Both the position numbers and the translations under genes were made by a program. Below the pieces are notes generated by a model. That model was not told the origin of the DNA. It made no database searches and worked only from the letters and a program-made list of their open reading frames with translations. DNA of 64,000 nucleotides. Origin: Phyto melanocephala. Its lineage: Eukaryota > Arthropoda > Insecta > Diptera > Rhinophoridae. This document shows positions 58,502-64,000 of the stretch, one piece after another (position 1 is the first letter of the stretch; the number at the start of each line of letters is the position of its first letter). Where the stretch lies: contig OW799233.1 in NCBI GenBank assembly GCA_941918925.1, positions 114,449,833 through 114,513,832 of the forward strand, in the 5' to 3' direction.

Positions 58502-59485
58502 CACAGAAAAAATTACTGCTTAAATTTTTTTAATTAATTGACTAATTGATTTATTCTTAAATTTGGATTATATTTTTAATTACTTTAAACAATTTTTTTA
58601 TTGATATACAATTTTTTCAAAAAACTTAGAGATTTCTGTCAGTTGAAAAAAGTATATTGAAAAATAATATAGGAAAAAAAATTTTTTTTGTCAAGAATTC
58701 TTTTTGAATCAAGTCTTAATAGAATTTGAAGGAAAGCCTTAATATAATTTTGGTTAATAAGGTGGGTAATATTAAAATAAATGGTGGTTTAGCAGAATAA
58801 AATTCTACTAAGTACATATTCAAAGAAAACGGAACAGAACTTAATTGCAGATGGGACTAAAGTCAATATTTCTTGCAGCCCGGTAAATTCTGTTGGATTC
58901 TAACCTTAAATGTAAGTAATTATTTGAGTTTCTTCCCTTCGTTTGATAAAATTTTTAATGGGTAAAATTTCTTTACGCTTAGGTCTAGGATGCACCTCCT
59001 TTATTTTTGATAATATGACGTTTGGTTATGCCACCAGTTCCTAAATGTGTTATATTGTATTATGCTTTGTATTTTTCGTTTACTTTTAATATATGCAGTG
59101 TAATTCAAAATGTATATATGTACCTATATATTGAAGTATGCTAAAAATAAATATCTGAAAAATATGCCTATTTTTTCCGGATTCTTTTTTTAAACAAGTT
59201 CAATAATTTATATTATTGATACAGTTAATACATTATTTAAATTAATCCCAAATTCCAATTACAGGAGTGATTAAATTAATTAAAATTATTTTTAAATATT
59301 AAATTATATATTAATTAATATCTTAATACTGTTTTAATTGATATTTTTCAAAACATATTTTCAATTAAAAATATTAATTTTCATTTAATTAATAGTATCA
59401 TTTTAATGATTGGAGCAAAATCAAATAATATTTTAATTAATAGTATTAATTTTGTAATTGAAATTCATATTAAGTTTTTTCTGTG
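58502..59485 (+). mobile_element. CACAG-ended TA-flanked element, copy 3 (984 bp)
   Basis: The ends are CACAGAAAAAATTACTGC and ...TATTAAGTTTTTTCTGTG, with TA on both sides (58500-58501, 59486-59487). It shares the terminal regions and general layout with copy 2 but its middle is well diverged, suggesting a separate subfamily. Same orientation as copy 2 and only 63 bp from it. Confidence 0.85.
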
Positions 59486-59487
59486 TA

Positions 59488-59789
59488 CTGATTGCAATTG
59501 CATATCTAAACCATCTTTGTATCAGGTAAAACCACAAAATATCATCAATATCGTTAAGAAGGAGTTTAATGACATACTCCCGTGCAGAAGGGTAATAAGG
59601 GTACCGGCGTTGTGCATATAGCAATATAACGTAAGCGTCCGATTCAGTGCAGATTGATAATTTTGCAAAACGTTTTTTATTTTCACATCTGACCATCTCT
59701 CAGATGAAATATCCTTAGCTCTCTTATTTTTCGTAAAAGGTTTTTAGATTAGGTTTTGATTATATATTTTTTTTTCGCAAGATTTTTTA
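59488..59789. other. Less AT-rich stretch, origin unknown
   Basis: Overlapping open frames occur on both strands (59406-59621 and 59433-59696). The minus-strand frame has RYPYYPSAREYVIKLL. It may be part of the retrotransposon remnant that the two CACAG elements entered, but no motif settles this. Confidence 0.35.
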
Positions 59790-60605
59790 TTTATTCCCTT
59801 CCCATAAGAGTGAAAAAGATATGACCGATGGTCACAAGTAAAAAGGCCCTTTTTCACACATTTTTTACAAAATTGAATTTTCCATTGATTCTAATATATT
59901 TTAAACAAATACACCTCGTCACAATATGCTAATGCAAAAGCATTAAAAGTAACAGTTTAACAAGCAATTTTACAAAAAAGGTAACATTGTGATAATACAA
60001 TTTTTATTACGTTTTTGCTTTCTCCTCTAAAGATTGAGTTATGGCCATTCTCCTTGCTAATGACGATATATAAGTTTGTCATTCCGCTTCTAATTTCTAC
60101 AATATTCATTCGAGACCTTATAACTAATATATATGCTGAATCCTTATAAATAGATAGTGGAACTGATTTAGCTAAATCCATCTGACCGTCTGTCGGTGCA
60201 TATGTTGAAATCAACTTTTAACGCCTGTATATAATACAGAATACTCTCGAAATTGCTTTTGAAATTTTTGATATTGAGAATTAGTTATATAGTAACGAGT
60301 TGAGATATGAGTGAAAGAATATGATTGCTTTTATCTTTTGCTTAAACAATGTTAGATTTTGCTGTTTCTATGGAACTTCTTGCAACGTTTCGTAGGTACA
60401 TATAAAATATGTACCGACAAAGATATCGGCGAGATAAAATTTTTTTATAAAAACTGTCAATTAAAAGTTTAAATTATCGATTTTCTAAATAAGTTTTGAT
60501 CGCAGTTGCACCATATAATTGTCAAATATGGTAATTTTATGATGTTACAAACTTTGTTAGGGATACAAAAGATTGGCATAGCCGAATACAGCGGTCATAG
60601 TTGTT
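59790..60605 (+). repeat. TTCGGC-type repeat, strongly decayed copy
   Basis: Recognisable pieces occur in family order: ATATATAAGTTTGTCATTCC (60067), the GAGACCTTATAACTAATATA block, CTGACCGTCTGTCGGTGCAT, ATGTTGAAATCAACTTTTAA, GAGTTGAGATATGAGTGAAA, and the terminus TTAGGGATACAAAAGATTGG followed by CATAGCCGAATACAGCGG. Ends are approximate. Confidence 0.6.
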
Positions 60606-61576
60606 TTTGTATTTACTTTTTACAAAAAATATTTTTTATAGCCTAACTTCCTCTAAATAAAATTTATATTGATCGAAATGCCAAAAACACTTCTTTGTTT
60701 CTAGGGTTGGATCAATCGATTACTTTAGTTCGTTTTTGCCAACACCTCTTTCATTTTTTGCATAAACCACAAGGTAATTTAATAGGGGATCGTGACAAAA
60801 ACAACCGTGGGTGTTGGCAAAAATGTTTACAAGTAGATATATACACACAACTTTGATAAGGGGTTTTTGGTAAAATGAGCAATATGTAATTTTTGTTGTT
60901 TTATTAAAAAAAGCAGAGCATTTTTGCTTGCACAGTTTGCTCTACCCTTCGTGAGTACCCTTAATACAAAGATTGTGATACAGGGTTATAAAAGATCATT
61001 ATGTAAAGAAATGGAACAATTTTTTAAATATTAACCAACAAAAAAAATTTTAAAGTTCTCTACTTTATACAAATATTTCCTTCCGTCTATATTTATAATT
61101 AATTTTTAGATTTTTTCACTAAAAAGGATGAATTTTTTTTATCAACTTTATATTTAATAAAAACCAAAATAAAAATTATTAACTTATAATGAATAAGAGT
61201 GTTATTCTCTAAGTGTAGTACCTGTGTTAATTATAAAGTGTTTCCAATAGCAATAAATACTTTTTTTTTTAAAGCGTTTTTCCTATATTTTTCTTTTGCA
61301 TTCTGTTACACTTTGTATTGATGACGCCATTAACCAACATTAATCAGATTGAGTTCTTTATGAAAGCGATAAGCAATATGTACATCTGGATTTGTAGCCA
61401 TATATTCTTTTAGAGAGTAGATATAATGGAATTTTTGAAAGTTATTCAATCAATAGATATGTAGGCCATAAAATCTTTGGTTAAGTAAAATTTAAACTGT
61501 TTAACAGAAGAATACAGGACGAAGATAATAGGACATTTAAAGGATGAAATTTTAGGATTTCTAACACAAAGATTAC
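60606..61576. other. AT-rich stretch with a spaced inverted repeat
   Basis: TTTTTGCCAACACC (60733-60746) and GGTGTTGGCAAAAA (60810-60823) are perfect complements about 63 bp apart. Otherwise no feature is recognised. Confidence 0.6.
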
Positions 61577-62486
61577 ACACATATGGACATTTTCATGAAT
61601 ATGTCAACCACGACTGTAAAAATAAAAACTCTTGCGAGTTTTTCAATATAAGTTTATTGATAAAAAAACACTCAAATTTTACTAAGCGCAGGTATTAAGT
61701 GCTTATTAAATTATTTTAAGAGCAATAATAAAAGTTTAATCTGATTATCTTTTTGACTTATTTTAAAGAATTCCAATCAACTATTTTTTTTAGCGACGAA
61801 ATTGTAAAAATAAATTGCAATTGTACATATGCTTTAAAAATTAGGTAAAAACAACAATTAACGAGATCCATAAGAAAAAAGAAAATATAGAGTCCAATTA
61901 GCGGTATTTTTGTTGATATCCCTTGGATATTATTTAATGTCACGTACGTAGTGGATAAACATTATTTGTCTCCGTCATTCGCATTTGAACAGTCGCAGGA
62001 GCTCCTAATTTAGAATTTAACTTTTTTTCTTAACACAATATAAATTTTATTACCTATGAATACTATTAGAGAAAAATCTGTCACGTACGATATGTCACGA
62101 ACGATATTAAATTGAATTTAAATATTATAAAATGATTTAAAGATTGTTTTCAATTAAGTATGATGGATTTTAAATGAAAAATATTTGGTTTAGTGTGAGA
62201 AATTAAAAAGAGAAAAAATACCTCCCAAGATTAGCAGATTTTTTCATATCGCCAAATATATCTCAAAATCACTTCTGTTTTATGTCACGTACGATATATT
62301 CTTATTTTTCTGGATATTTTAGACAACAATGATTCTAATATAATTTTTTTTTTTAAATAATGTACCCTTTGAATGGAACATAGAGATCTAATTTTGTTTC
62401 AGTTACTCTTTATCTTGCAAAAATTACTCCACTTTATAGGAGTACAAATGTCACGTACGTAGGTACATGGAAATGCCCATATTTGT
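61577..62486. repeat. Inverted-repeat-flanked region with recurring TGTCACGTACG
   Basis: ATATGGACATTTTCATG at the left and CATGGAAATGCCCATAT at the right are inverted copies (18 of 21 bases over the full arms). Between them TGTCACGTACG occurs exactly four times on the plus strand at 61938, 62079, 62283 and 62449, and once as TGTCACGAACG at 62093. No coding frame. It may be a non-autonomous element, but the class and target duplication are not recognised. Confidence 0.6.
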
Positions 62487-62971
62487 AAATTTAACAGAAA
62501 TTCCCAAGAAAAAGTTGCATGAAAACCACATTTTCAATCATTAGCTTGTTAATAAGTTTTTAATTTTTTTAAAGAAAAATTTATCCTTTTTGTAAAAAGT
62601 TTTCTACTTGCCCGAATTTTTTTATTTTAAATATTTTCAAATTTTTTTACAAACGAAAAATAATTAAAAATTATCAAATAATAAATCTTACACAAATATT
62701 TTTTTTTTCATTTAACGATATAGTCAAAAAAAATAAAAATTTTGCCAAACATTTTTTCAATCCAAAATTTATAGACAATTTTTTTTTTCTTTTTTCTTTC
62801 CTGACTTTCTTTTTTTTTTAATTTTTAGCCACAGCAGTAGCCGTTAAAAAAGAAACTTACAAAAAGAAAAAAATTCAATTAAAATTTATTTTTCAATACT
62901 TGGCAATAATAACAACAGACATCACAAATCCTGGTCATAAAAAAATAAGAAGAATTATAATTTCCACTCAC
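62487..62971 (-). other. Intron downstream of the MBD exon
   Basis: On the minus strand this starts with the splice donor GTGAGTGGAAA at 62971 and is AT-rich, with T-rich runs. No following exon is recognisable from here to the left edge of the window, so the intron may span most of the window. Confidence 0.6.
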
Positions 62972-63095
62972 CTGAACATTGAAATCGAAGAAATATTCTG
63001 GTTGCAAGGGACATGGTAGACCACATTTACAGGTACCCGGTGATAATAAGTAATCCTTTATTTGAAATGGTGAGCGCAATGTAGAACCAGTTGGA
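62972..63095 (-). CDS. sba: Internal exon of an MBD5/6-type gene (six-banded-like), MBD domain part
   Basis: On the minus strand a good acceptor (TTCTTGTTTCTTTACAG) precedes 63095 and a donor GTGAGT follows 62972. The 124-bp exon has one base completing a split Ser or similar codon plus 41 full codons, so it enters in phase 2 and leaves in phase 0. It encodes PTGSTLRSPFQIKDYLLS, then GTCKCGLPCPL, then EYFFDFNVQ. The S-P-x-G...YLL...GTCKCGLxCPL pattern is that of the MBD domain of vertebrate MBD5/MBD6 and of the fly homologue six-banded, which associates with the Polycomb PR-DUB complex in the nucleus. The MBD of this family lies near the N-terminus, so later exons should lie to the left. Neither flanking exon is in view. 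Codon content and G+C are higher than in the surroundings. The orthologue name is from memory of the motif. Confidence 0.78.
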
Positions 63096-63352
63096 CTGTA
63101 AAGAAACAAGAACAAGAAAAATATTACAAAAAAGGGTCAAGTTTTTAACTTTCAATAACAATTATTGTAAAAAAAACGTTTCATGTTTTGCTAGTTTTAA
63201 CGGCCAAATACAAGGGGAATCTATAAAGAATTTAATATAAAAAAAAAATTAATTAATTTGTTTTTCCTTGTATACTCATTCTTCCTGTCCGTTTTTTGCA
63301 ACTTAACATTCATAGATTTAAAATCGATTATAAAGTCGACAACATAAGCACA
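63096..63352 (-). other. Intron upstream of the MBD exon
   Basis: On the minus strand this precedes the acceptor, with a pyrimidine-rich tract (63097-63118). No exon is recognised up to the right edge of the window. Confidence 0.55.
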
Positions 63353-63842
63353 CACGCATACCTAAACTACTTCCCCACAACGGCACAAACAGTCCTTGCC
63401 GCAAAACTTTCAACTGCTGTTAGAGGGGTTTTACGTATGCTTGTGTGTTGTATTTGGTATTCCTTGTGTCATGTTGTTAAAACAGCTTAACTAAAAGAAA
63501 CATGCTTTTTTCGATGTTTATTCTAAATTTTACTACAATTTAAATTAATTACTCGTATAAAGGTTAATTAAGTCAAGTAAAGAACAACAACGACGCCACG
63601 CATACCTAAACTACTTCCCCACAACGGCACAAACAGTCCTTGCCGCAAAACTTTCAACTGCTGTTAGAGGGGTTTTACGTATGCTTGTGTGTTGTATTTG
63701 GTATTCCTTGTGTCATGTTGTTAAAACAGCTTAACTAAAAGAAACATGCTTTTTTCGATGTTTATTCTAAATTTTACTACAATTTAAATTAATTACTCGT
63801 ATAAAGGTTAATTAAGTCAAGTAAAGAACAACAACGACGCCA
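63353..63842. repeat. Perfect 244-bp tandem duplication
   Basis: CACGCATACCTAAACTACTT starts at 63353 and again at 63597. I see no difference over 246 bases (63353-63598 versus 63597-63842), the last two bases (CA) being shared at the junction. The unit is non-coding as far as I can tell. The identical short open frames in it have no domain. Confidence 0.97.
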
Positions 63843-64000
63843 TGACGTCAGACCACAACAAACCAATAAACAGTACGACAAAGACAGCAAGGAACCTAAA
63901 GAGCCATACACCATTTTGTTTGTTTATTTAATCCAATAACGTTTAAAAGGATTTCCATTTAAAGCAGATGTATTTAACGTATAGCATAACGATTCATTTA
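63843..64000. other. Right edge, non-coding
   Basis: Nothing is recognised. It is presumed to lie in the intron upstream of the MBD exon. Confidence 0.5.

Overview
This window is non-coding-rich nuclear DNA from an insect, most likely a higher fly. The evidence is very high A+T content, a spliced exon matching the fly MBD5/6-type gene, and mobile element families common in muscoid flies: DD41D mariner-like elements, Helitrons, hAT MITEs and dispersed repeats carrying TATACCC and TTCGGC hairpins. The species cannot be told from the sequence alone. There are no operons, ribosome binding sites, CRISPR arrays or rRNA genes, and I found no tRNA gene.

Host genes are scarce. The only well supported host coding sequence is a 124-bp minus-strand internal exon at 62972-63095 with a clean acceptor and donor. 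It encodes the second half of an MBD5/6-type methyl-CpG-binding-like domain (Drosophila six-banded, sba). The downstream exons of that gene should lie to the left, yet no further exon is recognisable, so most of the window may be one giant intron of it. At the left edge an open frame (2-145, plus strand) reads as a membrane segment plus a short charged tail. It could be the last coding exon of another or nested gene, but this is weak.

The rest is a transposon graveyard. From left to right: a broken non-LTR retrotransposon (1756-2945); a hAT MITE (4765-5137); a mariner-like transposase remnant split by a Helitron (5931-6500, Helitron 5973-6344); a rearranged fold-back of the TTCGGC-hairpin repeat (8996-10420); a TATACCC-type repeat (13826-15009, second copy 22309-23236); a hAT MITE (17640-17845); a solo LTR (18173-18699); a mariner-like remnant (18950-19646); a CACAG-ended TA-flanked element holding a TTCGGC-hairpin element (25849-27641); a Harbinger-like MITE (27696-28019); a Helitron carrying a minisatellite (28802-29683); a CACGCAAAG-ended family in three copies, two of them hosting other insertions (30994-32110, 34481-36388, 46656-47267); another TTCGGC-type copy holding a transposase remnant (37601-39596); a Tc1-like element (40019-42299); a hAT element (44140-45336); a MITE split by a third Helitron (48581-49066); a non-LTR reverse transcriptase remnant next to a DD41D element (51041-53438); a long TTCGGC-type copy (55466-56472); an R1/I-like reverse transcriptase remnant with two CACAG elements (56760-59485); and an inverted-repeat region with a recurring TGTCACGTACG motif (61577-62486).

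Several nested insertions can be proved inside the window because an uninterrupted relative supplies the empty site. These fix the ends and target duplications of Helitron, hAT and hairpin-repeat insertions. The last kilobase holds a perfect 244-bp tandem duplication that is either very recent or an assembly artefact. I saw no convincing new multi-gene system. The most unusual structures are the recurring TGTCACGTACG region, the fold-back with fused Pol III box-like motifs, and the Helitron-borne minisatellite.
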